A stretch of DNA of 64,000 nucleotides from an uncultured Prevotellaceae bacterium (GTDB lineage Bacteria > Bacteroidota > Bacteroidia > Bacteroidales > Bacteroidaceae), in the NCBI GenBank assembly GCA_900319385.1, contig ONOG01000008.1, positions 22,296-86,295 on the forward strand, in the 5' to 3' direction. Position 1 is the stretch's first letter. Each line of letters begins with the position of its first letter. Both the position numbers and the translations under genes were made by a program. Positions 25,519 through 33,416 of the stretch are shown here, piece by piece. Under the pieces are notes generated by a model. That model had not been told where the DNA came from, searched no databases, and saw only the letters and a program-made list of their open reading frames with translations.

Positions 25519-26709
25519 ATGTACACCCATCATTTCCAACCCTGCATGTTGCATCCTGCGGCATGCAGGGTTTTCTTGTGCCTCTGCCTGTGCTTCGTGC
25601 CCTACATGGCTGACCTTCAGGCCCAAACGCTCAGCCGGCGGCAGTGCGCTCAGCTGGCTCGGCAGCTGCGCAGCGAGTGGACCGACTCCGTGCGCCGCGC
25701 CATGGCCGACAGCCATGCACAGCGGGTCATTGTCCGCGATGCCGGCCCGATGCGCCTGCACTGGACCGTGTTCGGTGACGCACCCGCCGACGGCCGCAGC
25801 CTCTATATCTCGCTGCATGGCGGGGGTGTCGCACCGCCACAGCTCAACGACGCGCAGTGGCAGAACCAGTGGCAGCTCTACCAGCCTGCCGAAGGCGTCT
25901 ATCTGTGCCCACGTCCTCCCTTCAACACCTGGGACCTCCATTTCCGGCCCGAGCTGGACGAATACTATGCCGACCTCATCCGCATGATGGTCGTCTGCGA
26001 AGGCGTCAACCCCGACAAGGTCTATGTGATGGGCTATTCGGCAGGTGGCGACGGAGTGTGGCGCCTTGCACCGCGACTGGCTGACCGCTGGGCTGCCGCC
26101 TCGATGATGGCCGGACATCCAGGCGACGTCAGTCTCGTGAACCTGCGCAACCTGCCTTTCATGATTTGGTGCGGGGCGAACGACGCTGCCTACGACCGCA
26201 ACCGCGAATGCCAGCGGCGCATGGCCGAGATGGACTCGCTGCACCGTGCCGACCCGCAGGGCTATGTTCACGAAAATCATCTGGTCGCCGGCAAGGGGCA
26301 CTGGATGTACAGACAGGACACCGTGGCCGTTGCCTGGATGGCGCGTCATCGCCGCAATCCCCTGCCCGACACGATTGTCTGGCGACAGGGCGACGTTCCG
26401 CAGCGCTGTATGTACTGGCTCCAGGTGCCTGCAGCCGAGATGACGCGCGACCGCGAGGTGCGTGTCCGTCGCGAAGGCAACCGCTTCGACATCGACCGTG
26501 CGGACTACAGCGAACTGACCATCTTGCTCAACGACGCGATGATCGACTTTGCGCGTCCCGTCGTGGTCTGCTACAACGGCAAGCAGATTTTCAAGGGAAA
26601 ACTCCGGCGCCGCGCCGCCGTCCTCCGTCGCACGCTCTACGACCGTGGCGACCCCTCGCTGATGTTCTCGGCCGAGCTTCGTGTAATGTTAAAAAAGCAA
26701 GGATTTTAA
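25519..26709 (+). CDS. Secreted alpha/beta-hydrolase (esterase/depolymerase-like)
   Basis: A 396-residue protein with a cysteine- and leucine-rich signal sequence. It shows an oxyanion-type LHGGG (residues about 99-103), the nucleophile elbow GYSAGG (Ser174) and a candidate catalytic histidine in AGKGHWM, the layout of polyhydroxybutyrate-depolymerase-like and feruloyl-esterase-like hydrolases. A C-terminal region of about 90 residues looks like a beta domain. The start is uncertain: ATG 25519 precedes the eno terminator hairpin, ATG 25546 lies within it. Substrate unknown; a role in removing ester groups from plant glycans would fit the neighbourhood. Confidence 0.75.
   Translation: MYTHHFQPCMLHPAACRVFLCLCLCFVPYMADLQAQTLSRRQCAQLARQLRSEWTDSVRRAMADSHAQRVIVRDAGPMRLHWTVFGDAPADGRSLYISLHGGGVAPPQLNDAQWQNQWQLYQPAEGVYLCPRPPFNTWDLHFRPELDEYYADLIRMMVVCEGVNPDKVYVMGYSAGGDGVWRLAPRLADRWAAASMMAGHPGDVSLVNLRNLPFMIWCGANDAAYDRNRECQRRMAEMDSLHRADPQGYVHENHLVAGKGHWMYRQDTVAVAWMARHRRNPLPDTIVWRQGDVPQRCMYWLQVPAAEMTRDREVRVRREGNRFDIDRADYSELTILLNDAMIDFARPVVVCYNGKQIFKGKLRRRAAVLRRTLYDRGDPSLMFSAELRVMLKKQGF
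25538..25574 (+). terminator. Hairpin after eno, overlapping the next gene's start
   Basis: AACCCTGCATG (25538-25548) pairs with CATGCAGGGTT (25562-25572), followed by TT. It would end the eno transcript, yet it lies inside the first codons of the 25519 frame, so it may act as an attenuator or show that this gene starts later. Confidence 0.55.
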
Positions 26710-26787
26710 CAGTTTCGACCCCCAATTTTGTGGGAGAATTTTTGGATAAATAGGATTTTGCAACAGCGAAAAACACGAAAAAGGACG

Positions 26788-27473
26788 AAAGAAACGAAAT
26801 TTTTTGATGAAAAAATCCCGAAATCGGGAATGCCGATTTTCGTAGGGGCGGGTTCCCATGCCCGCCCGATCAGGCAAAGCCTGAAAACTGAAAGAAATTG
26901 GGATAAATTCTTTGGAGAGGCAGTATTTTAGAAGACAACATTGGACAACGAAGGACAACAAAGGACAACATTTTCTCAAAAATGAAATGATAAAGTTGTC
27001 CCGAGTTGTCCTTTGTTGTCCCGAGTTGTCTTCTAAAAAATTCCCGAAGTGGAGTTTTCTGACTAAAAATCCCTTTTTCCCGCTTTGCGAAAAGCATTTT
27101 CACGTAACGGATTCCCATTTATTTCATTTTTGTCCGCCGTCTGAGCATCGGCAGTCCGCCGTCTGGGCGTCGGCGAAGCGCCGTTTACTCTGTCGTTTGT
27201 CCGCCGACGGAGCGTCGTCAGTCCGCCGTCTGACGGCCGGCAAAGTGCCGTCTGCCGACAGGTTTGTCCGCCGTCTGCCGACGCTGTGTCCGCCGACTGC
27301 CGACAGCCGGACGGCGGACAAACGACAAGGTGTCGGTGGCCGAGGGAAAAATGGGTCGGAAAACAACGCGTCGTGGTTGCGAAATTTGCGACCGAGCGGT
27401 CGGTCGCTGACTTCTGCGCGATTCTCAGCGCCTCGACTTCTCAGGTGTTAGTTAACAAAATCGCAACTATCTC
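26788..27473 (-). repeat. Composite intergenic repeat R1
   Basis: This gene-free stretch is an inverted copy of 59626-60396. Shared blocks in order (plus strand here): GTAGGGGCGGGTTCCCATG with its complement (about 26843-26870), a TCAGGCAAAGCCTGA hairpin, a long hairpin made of GGACAAC words between TTAGAAGACAAC and GTTGTCTTCTAA (26929-27038), TTTTCGCAAAGCGG-type sequence, GC-rich palindromes built from CCGCCGTCTG and GTCGGCAG (27130-27325), and a block containing GACCGAGCGGTCGGTCGC (27390-27410) running to GCAACTATCTC. Weaker similarity continues to 26702. The short open frames inside are translations of the palindromes, not genes. Confidence 0.85.
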
Positions 27474-27603
27474 TCACTTTCTGATATACCCTTTTAACAT
27501 TTCTTCCCTTCGTGTCCCCCCATCATTTCATCAATGCCAAACTGGGTTGTCAATCAGATTTGACCCTCACCTTTCCGCTCAACTGCAAAAACTGCGGCAA
27601 AGA

Positions 27604-27635
27604 TTTGGCAGATGTAAACAAATTCGTTAACTTTG
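27604..27635 (+). promoter_or_regulatory. Promoter of the XRE regulator
   Basis: TTTG (27604-27607), 20 bp, TAACTTTG (27628-27635): a canonical -33/-7 pair. Transcription would begin near 27642, inside the longest open frame (27512-27838). Confidence 0.55.
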
Positions 27636-27664
27636 CGGCAAAGGCGTTTTGTATTGCAGAGAGC

Positions 27665-27838
27665 TTGAAGGAAGAACGCTTGCGGGCAGGACTGACGCAA
27701 GAGCAGCTGGCCGAGCGTGTCGGCACGAAAAAAGCCTACATCTCCCGCATCGAGAACGGAAAGGCCGACATTCAGCTCAGCACACTCTTCCGGCTGTTTG
27801 CAGGACTTGGCAAGCGTGTAAACGTCGCAATCGTGTGA
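27665..27838 (+). CDS. Orphan XRE-family HTH regulator (HigA-like antitoxin)
   Basis: A small helix-turn-helix protein with the pattern LTQEQLAERVGTKKAYISR and IENGKADIQLSTLFRLFAGL, typical of HigA/XRE antitoxins. The frame is open from GTG 27512 (108 residues), and residues just before 27665 (AKAFCIAESLKEER) still look family-like. A canonical promoter with -7 box at 27628-27635 argues for initiation at TTG 27665 (57 residues). No toxin gene lies beside it. It sits at the edge of repeat R1, so it may be a remnant of a toxin-antitoxin pair. Confidence 0.55.
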   Translation: MKEERLRAGLTQEQLAERVGTKKAYISRIENGKADIQLSTLFRLFAGLGKRVNVAIV

Positions 27839-27878
27839 TAAAAAACTCAAGGTCGCCAAAACTTAATAAATAGATACT

Positions 27879-27900
27879 GCGGACGAGGACGTCCGCGTTT
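27879..27900. terminator. Small hairpin after the XRE gene
   Basis: GCGGACG (27879-27885) pairs with CGTCCGC (27890-27896), followed by GTTT. Modest terminator. Confidence 0.45.
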
Positions 27901-27933
27901 CGACTCTAAAAAATCACTAACTAAATAAACACT

Positions 27934-30828
27934 ATGAACAAGTCAATTCTCAAGAGTGTGAAGGCCCTGATTGCCGTGGTGGTGGCGTCGGGCCTCATGT
28001 CGTTCGGCACTATCGCACGCGTCGAGCCGGTCGAAGTTGAAACTCCCGCAGGCACAGCGCCGCGCCTGCCCTTCCAGCTGTGGGTGACCTACACCGACGG
28101 CACGGGTGAGTGGCGTCAGGTGCGATGGACCAACTCTTCGCCATCGACCGAACAGAAGGAGGCCGACGCTGCGCAGACCCCTGCCGGCACACAGTACAAG
28201 GTCGTCGGCTACATCACGGGCGACAACACCACCGACAAGGGCTATCCCGTCGTCGCCACCGTGCGCGTGGTCAGCACTCCGTGGGCGGTGCCTTCGCAGA
28301 AGCCCGTCGCCGAGCCGCTGCCCCTCGACAAGGTGAGCATCAACGGCACGAACCGCCTTACCCACAACCGCGACATGGACATCGACCAGTTGCTCTCGCT
28401 CGACGTCCGTCAGCAGCTCTACAACTACCGCGACACCTACGGCCTGCCCACCGAGGGCTACCCCGTGGCCGACGGTTGGGACTCGCCCACCACGAAGCTC
28501 AAGGGACATGGCTCGGGACACTACATGAGTGCCATGGCCTTTGCCTTTGCCTCCTGTCAGGACAAGGCGAAGAAGGACGAGTTGCGCCGCCGCATCACGC
28601 TCATGGTCAACGAATTGCGTGCGTGCCAGGAGCGCACCTTTGTCTGGAACGACCGGCTGGGCCGCTACTGGGAAGCCCGCGACTTTGCACCCGAAGCCGA
28701 ACTGCGCGACATGAAGGGCTCGTGGAAAGACTTCGACGAATATAAGAAGCACTATACAGAGTACGGCTACGGTTACCTGAACGCCATCCCTGCCCAGCAC
28801 TGCGCCCTCATCGAGATGTATCGCGCCTACAACAACGAGCAGTGGGTGTGGGCTCCGTACTATTCCGTCCACAAGCAGCTGGCAGGCCTCATCGACATCG
28901 CCACCTATCTCGACGACGCGAAGGTGAAGGCCAAGGCCCTGCAGATTGCCAAGGACATGGGACTGTGGGTTTGGAACCGTCTGCACTACCGCACGTATGT
29001 CAAGAATGACGGCAGCCAGGAGGAGCGTCGCGCACGTCCAGGCAACCGCTACGAGATGTGGAACATGTATATCGCCGGCGAGGTGGGTGGCATGGCAGAG
29101 AGCCTGGCACGCCTGTCGGAAATGACCAACGACGCCACCGAGCGTGCCCACTTGCTCGAAGCTGCAAACTATTTCGACTCGCCCGCATTCTTCGAACCGC
29201 TCTCGCGCAATGTCGATGCCATCCGCACTCGCCATGCCAACCAGCACATTCCGATGATTACCGGAGCCTTGCGCTCGTTCCGTGGCAACGGACAGCCTTA
29301 CTACTACAACCTGGCTCAGAACTTCTGGACGATGATTCAGGGACGTTACCGCTACGCCATGGGCGGTGTGGGAAACGGCGAGATGTTCCGTCAGCCCTAC
29401 ACCCAGATGCTGTCGATGAACACCAACGTCGGTGGCTGGGGACGCGACCAGCATCCCGAACCCACCATCAACGAGACGTGCTGCGCCTACAACCTCGCCA
29501 AGCTGTCGAAGGACCTCAACTGCTTCCGTCCCGACGATGCTGCCTACATGGACTACTACGAACGTCTGCTCTACAACCAAATCATCGGTTCGCTCCATCA
29601 GCACGAGTACAAGGTGCTCTACCAGTACGCTGTCGGCCTGAACGCCTCGAAGCCCTGGGGCAATGAGACTCCGCAATCGACTTGCTGCGGCGGCACCGGC
29701 GTGGAAAACCATGTGAAGTACCAGGAAGCTGCCTATTTCGTAGCCTCCCAAGGAAAGGAGAATTGCATTTGGGTCGCCCTCTACATGCCGACCACAGCCA
29801 CGTGGGACGCCACGAAGACCGTGATTGAGCAGGAATGCGAATGGCCCGCCGAGCGCTCTACCATCCGCATCAAGAAGGCTGGCAAACCCTTTGCCATGAA
29901 GCTGCGCGTGCCCTACTGGGCCACCGAAGGCTTCGATGTCCTGCTCAACGGAAAGTCCATCTTCTCCACCACTATCGGAGAGGGCAGGGCGAAGGCACAG
30001 CCCTGCAGCTACGTGGAGATTCCTCTACGCAAGTGGTCGAAGAAAGACGTGGTCGAAGTCGTCATGCCCTTCGCCCGTCACCTCGACTTCGGTCCCGACA
30101 AGATGGCCATCGCCGCCACAGGTAAGAACCAACGCACGGAGTTCACACCGCAGTGGCTCGGCACCTTCATGCGCGGTCCGCTCGTCATGTGTACCACCGG
30201 CATCACCGACTGGAAGCAGGCCGAAGTCACCGTGCCTGCCGACCTCAGCACCTCGCTTCAGCTCATTCCCGACTACGACGCCAACCGCCACGTCACCCAC
30301 TATCTGCGCATGGACCTGCAAGGTGCCAAGAGCGACCTCGCCTCCATTCCCGACTACGAGGAATATGCTGCCGAAACCGAGGCGAACGCACTCGACGAGA
30401 CCCCGCTGCGCGAAGCCATGCAGGTGGCTCGCAGCCGCCGCGATGCTCAGTTGGCATGGAACGAAATGGCAGTCAAAGTGCCGGAATACGCACCTTGGGC
30501 GCGCCACGGATTCCGTCGCATGATGGAGCAGTACGACCGCAGCCAGCGCGTGTTCGACAACTACGACCGCACGCAAGAGGACATCAACCGTCAGGCCACC
30601 GAACTCAACGCCGCCCTCAACACCATGCGCCCAGGCAACCTGCCCGAACTGGAGGACATGGACGACCTGCTCCCCCTGCTCGACAAGGCCAAGGCCATGC
30701 CTAAGTCAAAGAAGACGCAGGAGGCTATCGACTACGCCGAGATGGTTGTCAAGTACGTCAGCGACGGCTCCGGCACCATGGACATGATCCAGCGTGCCAC
30801 CGACCAACTGAAAGCCGTGGTGAAGTAA
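27934..30828 (+). CDS. Beta-L-arabinofuranosidase, GH127/GH146-type
   Basis: A 964-residue secreted enzyme that likely removes terminal beta-L-arabinofuranose from plant glycans. After a signal peptide and a small N-terminal beta domain (about 40-115) comes the DUF1680/GH127 catalytic region with LKGHGSGHYMSAMAFAFA. The zinc-cysteine site is NETCCAYNLAKL (Glu514, Cys516) and QSTCCGGTGVENH (Cys584, Cys585), matching the Glu/Cys3 arrangement known in GH127. The last about 160 residues form a helical extension not needed in the family. It is ended by the strong terminator at 30861-30900. Confidence 0.85.
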   Translation: MNKSILKSVKALIAVVVASGLMSFGTIARVEPVEVETPAGTAPRLPFQLWVTYTDGTGEWRQVRWTNSSPSTEQKEADAAQTPAGTQYKVVGYITGDNTTDKGYPVVATVRVVSTPWAVPSQKPVAEPLPLDKVSINGTNRLTHNRDMDIDQLLSLDVRQQLYNYRDTYGLPTEGYPVADGWDSPTTKLKGHGSGHYMSAMAFAFASCQDKAKKDELRRRITLMVNELRACQERTFVWNDRLGRYWEARDFAPEAELRDMKGSWKDFDEYKKHYTEYGYGYLNAIPAQHCALIEMYRAYNNEQWVWAPYYSVHKQLAGLIDIATYLDDAKVKAKALQIAKDMGLWVWNRLHYRTYVKNDGSQEERRARPGNRYEMWNMYIAGEVGGMAESLARLSEMTNDATERAHLLEAANYFDSPAFFEPLSRNVDAIRTRHANQHIPMITGALRSFRGNGQPYYYNLAQNFWTMIQGRYRYAMGGVGNGEMFRQPYTQMLSMNTNVGGWGRDQHPEPTINETCCAYNLAKLSKDLNCFRPDDAAYMDYYERLLYNQIIGSLHQHEYKVLYQYAVGLNASKPWGNETPQSTCCGGTGVENHVKYQEAAYFVASQGKENCIWVALYMPTTATWDATKTVIEQECEWPAERSTIRIKKAGKPFAMKLRVPYWATEGFDVLLNGKSIFSTTIGEGRAKAQPCSYVEIPLRKWSKKDVVEVVMPFARHLDFGPDKMAIAATGKNQRTEFTPQWLGTFMRGPLVMCTTGITDWKQAEVTVPADLSTSLQLIPDYDANRHVTHYLRMDLQGAKSDLASIPDYEEYAAETEANALDETPLREAMQVARSRRDAQLAWNEMAVKVPEYAPWARHGFRRMMEQYDRSQRVFDNYDRTQEDINRQATELNAALNTMRPGNLPELEDMDDLLPLLDKAKAMPKSKKTQEAIDYAEMVVKYVSDGSGTMDMIQRATDQLKAVVK

Positions 30829-30860
30829 CTTTTGCTTACTCACACCACACACATCAACCC

Positions 30861-30900
30861 AAAATCCCATGCAGACCAACCTGTCTGCATGGGATTTTTT
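30861..30900. terminator. Strong terminator after the GH127 gene
   Basis: AAAATCCCATGCAGAC pairs perfectly with GTCTGCATGGGATTTT around a 6-nt loop, followed by more T. It lies between the convergent GH127 and M56 genes. Confidence 0.9.
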
Positions 30901-30932
30901 CGTAGATGTGAAGGGAAGTCTCCCCCTCTTCT

Positions 30933-32708
30933 TTATGGCTGCACGTCGGCATTTGCTGCTGCTGAGTCTGAGGCTCTGTCGTCGTTGTAAGCCTCTTGCC
31001 CCTCGACAAGAATTCTTTTTACTTTCTTCCCGTTGAGGGTGATGCTGCCGTCTTCCTGTTTCTCAGCACCAGGCAGTTTGTCAATCAACTGCTCTGCTTT
31101 GTTGTAAACCTCTTTGTCCTCGACAAGAATTCTTTTTACTTTCTTCCCGTTGACGGTGATGCTGCCGTCTTCCTGTTTCTCAGCACCAGGCAGTTTGTCA
31201 ATCAACTGCTCTGTCATCGTCTTCTCTCTTACTTTGATTTCGATTACTCCGTTCTTGCCTTTGTCGCCATAGATAGCCGTGGCGGCTCCGTCTTTGAGAA
31301 CGGTTATGGATTCGATGTCGTCTTCTTTAATGTTGAGAAGCTTGTGCATGTCTTCGTCCTTCATGAGATTGATGTCTTTCCTCCCTCCTAGCGCAGAGAA
31401 GTCAACATGGACAATCTTTCCGTTTATAACAAAGAGTGGTTCTTTGTCGTCTTGAGCCGTTGATGTCTCTTGGGCGTGGATGACGATGATGCCATGCTTG
31501 TCTTTGTAGTCGTACTTTGCTGTTCCGTTCGCGGTCTTCAGTATCTCAAACTGTGAATTTGCCAGCAAGGTCTTGTAGTTTCTCAATTCGGCTTCAGTAG
31601 CTTGACGTCCATTGATGAAGACGTATTCAGCTGTGCACTCGAAGTCGCCGTCGGCAGGCTTGCCTTCGTGTGTGAAGCCCACGATTCTGCCATACTGGTC
31701 TTTGATGGGATGGATGGCGAAAGGTGTGCTGTCAGGTGCTACAACCATTGTCTCTGGTGTGAGAATGGCTTGTTTTACTTCATGGAGTACAGGCACTTTT
31801 GTCGTTTCCAACGTCTTCACCATGGTTTCTACAGGGTCGGTCTGGGAGGGAGTGGCGAAGGTGTTGATAGTCAGTGCCACTACGGGGATGGCGCATAAGG
31901 CTTTGAGCATGAGCCAGCGGTTGGAGGTTTTCTGGTACATCATCGTAATTCGTTTTTTTAGTGAACCGTGATTCAGATTGTTGGTGAATGGCTGCAGACG
32001 ATTCCCGACCACCTTCATCACGAGAAGTTGTTGATATGATTTTGCATCGATGCCTTGGTTGATGACCGCCTGGTCGGCCTCATATTCGTGCACGGTTTTA
32101 AGGTCACGGCTGAGAAACCAGACGAAGGGATTGAACCATTGTAGGGTTCTGACAAACTGGAGGAGCAGAAGGTCGTAGGTGTGTCCCAAGCGGATGTGCT
32201 CCTGCTCGTGTGTGAGGATATATTGACGGCTGCTTTCGTAGTCATTTATACTCATTACGATGTAACGAAAGATACTGAAGGGTGGTGGGTTGTTGCCCCT
32301 GTGCAGAATAATGATGTTGCCTTGCGTGTCCCTGCGGCGCACACCGCGGGACATGAAACGGACGAGCGAGAGGGTTTGCACCAGTGTGAGGACAAGTATG
32401 ACGGCTACTCCAGCCAAGTAAAGCCATGTGAGCGCCTGAATCCATGTGATGCTTCTCGAGTTATCTGCTGTCGCGGCGATGGGTATGGTGTCATGTTCGA
32501 TGTAGTTTTGCATCAAGTACACCTCTTCGTTCAGTGTGGTAGGATGTTCGGTGGTGAAGTGGAACAGCGGCAGGACGAGCGACACTACCATAATGCCCAC
32601 CAACATGCAGCGGTTGAACCGATGAAAAGTCTCCTTACTCAGGAAGAGGAAGAAACAACTATAAAGGAGTGCCAGCGTGATGGCTGCCTTGAAGACGTAT
32701 AACACCAT
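30933..32708 (-). CDS. M56-family BlaR1-like sensor peptidase with TonB-plug-like domain
   Basis: A 591-residue membrane protein: helices near residues 3-23, 34-52, 95-117 and 268-288, and a cytosolic zinc site HEQEH (His167, Glu168, His171) of the BlaR1/MecR1 family. The extracytoplasmic part contains a plug-like segment IESITVLKDGAATAIYGDKG (about 465-485), common in Bacteroidetes M56 proteins. The last 80 residues hold two near-identical 39-residue copies starting QLIDKLPGAEKQEDG. It pairs with the BlaI repressor 31 bp upstream; signal sensing by the sensor likely triggers cleavage of BlaI. The inducing signal is unknown, and no beta-lactamase gene is nearby. Confidence 0.85.
   Translation of the reverse strand: MVLYVFKAAITLALLYSCFFLFLSKETFHRFNRCMLVGIMVVSLVLPLFHFTTEHPTTLNEEVYLMQNYIEHDTIPIAATADNSRSITWIQALTWLYLAGVAVILVLTLVQTLSLVRFMSRGVRRRDTQGNIIILHRGNNPPPFSIFRYIVMSINDYESSRQYILTHEQEHIRLGHTYDLLLLQFVRTLQWFNPFVWFLSRDLKTVHEYEADQAVINQGIDAKSYQQLLVMKVVGNRLQPFTNNLNHGSLKKRITMMYQKTSNRWLMLKALCAIPVVALTINTFATPSQTDPVETMVKTLETTKVPVLHEVKQAILTPETMVVAPDSTPFAIHPIKDQYGRIVGFTHEGKPADGDFECTAEYVFINGRQATEAELRNYKTLLANSQFEILKTANGTAKYDYKDKHGIIVIHAQETSTAQDDKEPLFVINGKIVHVDFSALGGRKDINLMKDEDMHKLLNIKEDDIESITVLKDGAATAIYGDKGKNGVIEIKVREKTMTEQLIDKLPGAEKQEDGSITVNGKKVKRILVEDKEVYNKAEQLIDKLPGAEKQEDGSITLNGKKVKRILVEGQEAYNDDRASDSAAANADVQP
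31001..31213. repeat. 117-bp tandem duplication inside the M56 gene
   Basis: CCTCGACAAGAATTC begins at 31001 and again at 31118, and the two 117-bp copies are nearly identical at the DNA level as far as the second copy extends (to about 31213). It encodes the duplicated 39-residue C-terminal unit. The low divergence points to a recent duplication. Confidence 0.85.
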
Positions 32709-32739
32709 AAGATTTACGGATTTAACGATTTACCATTTA

Positions 32740-33141
32740 CTATTTGTTCTTGATCATCTCCATGATTTCTTGCAAATCTTCTTCTGACACCTCCTCTTGT
32801 AGGGCAAAGAAGGAAAGCATGGACTTGAGTGAACCGCCGAAGAAGGTGGATTTTACTTCTTTCATCACGCGGTTGGTGTAGGTCTTCCTGCTGATGATGG
32901 GTGTGAAGACAAAGGTTTTGCCACCACCTTCCACTTTGTGCGAAGTGATGAAACCTTTGTGCGTCAAAATCTTCAAAAACGTGGCAATGGTTGAGTAGGC
33001 AGGTTTAGGCTCTGGGTACTGCTCGATGATTTGGTGAGTGGTGAGTCCCCCTTCACCCTCTGTTTCAAGATGCCTCCAAAGCACATTCATGATTTCCATT
33101 TCCGCTTTGGTCAGTTGACGTTCTTCGTTGCTTTGTCTCAT
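32740..33141 (-). CDS. BlaI/MecI-family transcriptional repressor
   Basis: A 133-residue winged-helix repressor: LTKAEMEIMNVLWRH, then YSTIATFLKILTHKGF as the DNA-recognition region, and a C-terminal helical dimerisation part (about 85-133). In this family the cognate M56 protein inactivates the repressor by proteolysis. It is the first gene of the two-gene operon, and two palindromes around its promoter are strong operator candidates for autoregulation. Confidence 0.9.
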   Translation of the reverse strand: MRQSNEERQLTKAEMEIMNVLWRHLETEGEGGLTTHQIIEQYPEPKPAYSTIATFLKILTHKGFITSHKVEGGGKTFVFTPIISRKTYTNRVMKEVKSTFFGGSLKSMLSFFALQEEVSEEDLQEIMEMIKNK

Positions 33142-33144
33142 CTT

Positions 33145-33193
33145 AACTAAAGATTTAGTTTTTCTGTCGCAAAGGTAATCTAAACTTTTAGAT
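33145..33193 (-). promoter_or_regulatory. blaI promoter flanked by two operator palindromes
   Basis: CAAAGGTA (33170-33177) is the minus-strand -7 box TACCTTTG. On either side lie AACTAAAGATTTAGTT (33145-33160) and ATCTAAACTTTTAGAT (33178-33193), both 7-bp-arm palindromes with a 2-bp centre and shared core CTAAA-N2-TTTAG. Bound repressor would cover the -7 box. Confidence 0.7.
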
Positions 33194-33302
33194 AATCACA
33201 AATTCAAATGCAGAATAATGAACGTGGAACGGAAACTTTAACTTTTTTTGTTAGATATTCATGGGCTTTTATTAGATATTAAGAAGGGGGTTCGTCGTTC
33301 AG

Positions 33303-33384
33303 TCCAAGTACTTGGAAAATACACGCTAAGTGCTTAGCGTAAAAACTCCAAGCGCTTAGCGTTCGAACGCCAAGCGCTTGGAGT
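33303..33384. repeat. Cluster of CCAAGCGCTTGG palindromes
   Basis: TCCAAGTACTTGGA (33303-33316), ACGCTAAGTGCTTAGCGT (33323-33340) and a 40-bp palindrome (33345-33384) with 20-bp arms and one mismatch, built from ACTCCAAGCGCTT and AAGCGCTTGGAGT. It lies 32 bp downstream of the GH51 stop on the minus strand and may work as its terminator or as a transcript-end stabiliser. Confidence 0.8.
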
Positions 33385-33416
33385 ATAAATTTCAAACATT
33401 CAAGATCAGCAGGTGA

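Noticed and set aside
27124..27366. 80-residue Arg/Ser-rich frame in R1, with similar frames in R2 (59798-60061)
   Set aside because: Translations of GC-rich palindromes present on both strands and in several frames, not protein-like.
27943..29751. 602-residue antisense frame over the GH127 gene
   Set aside because: The plus-strand GH127 has signal peptide and zinc-cysteine motifs; the antisense frame has none.
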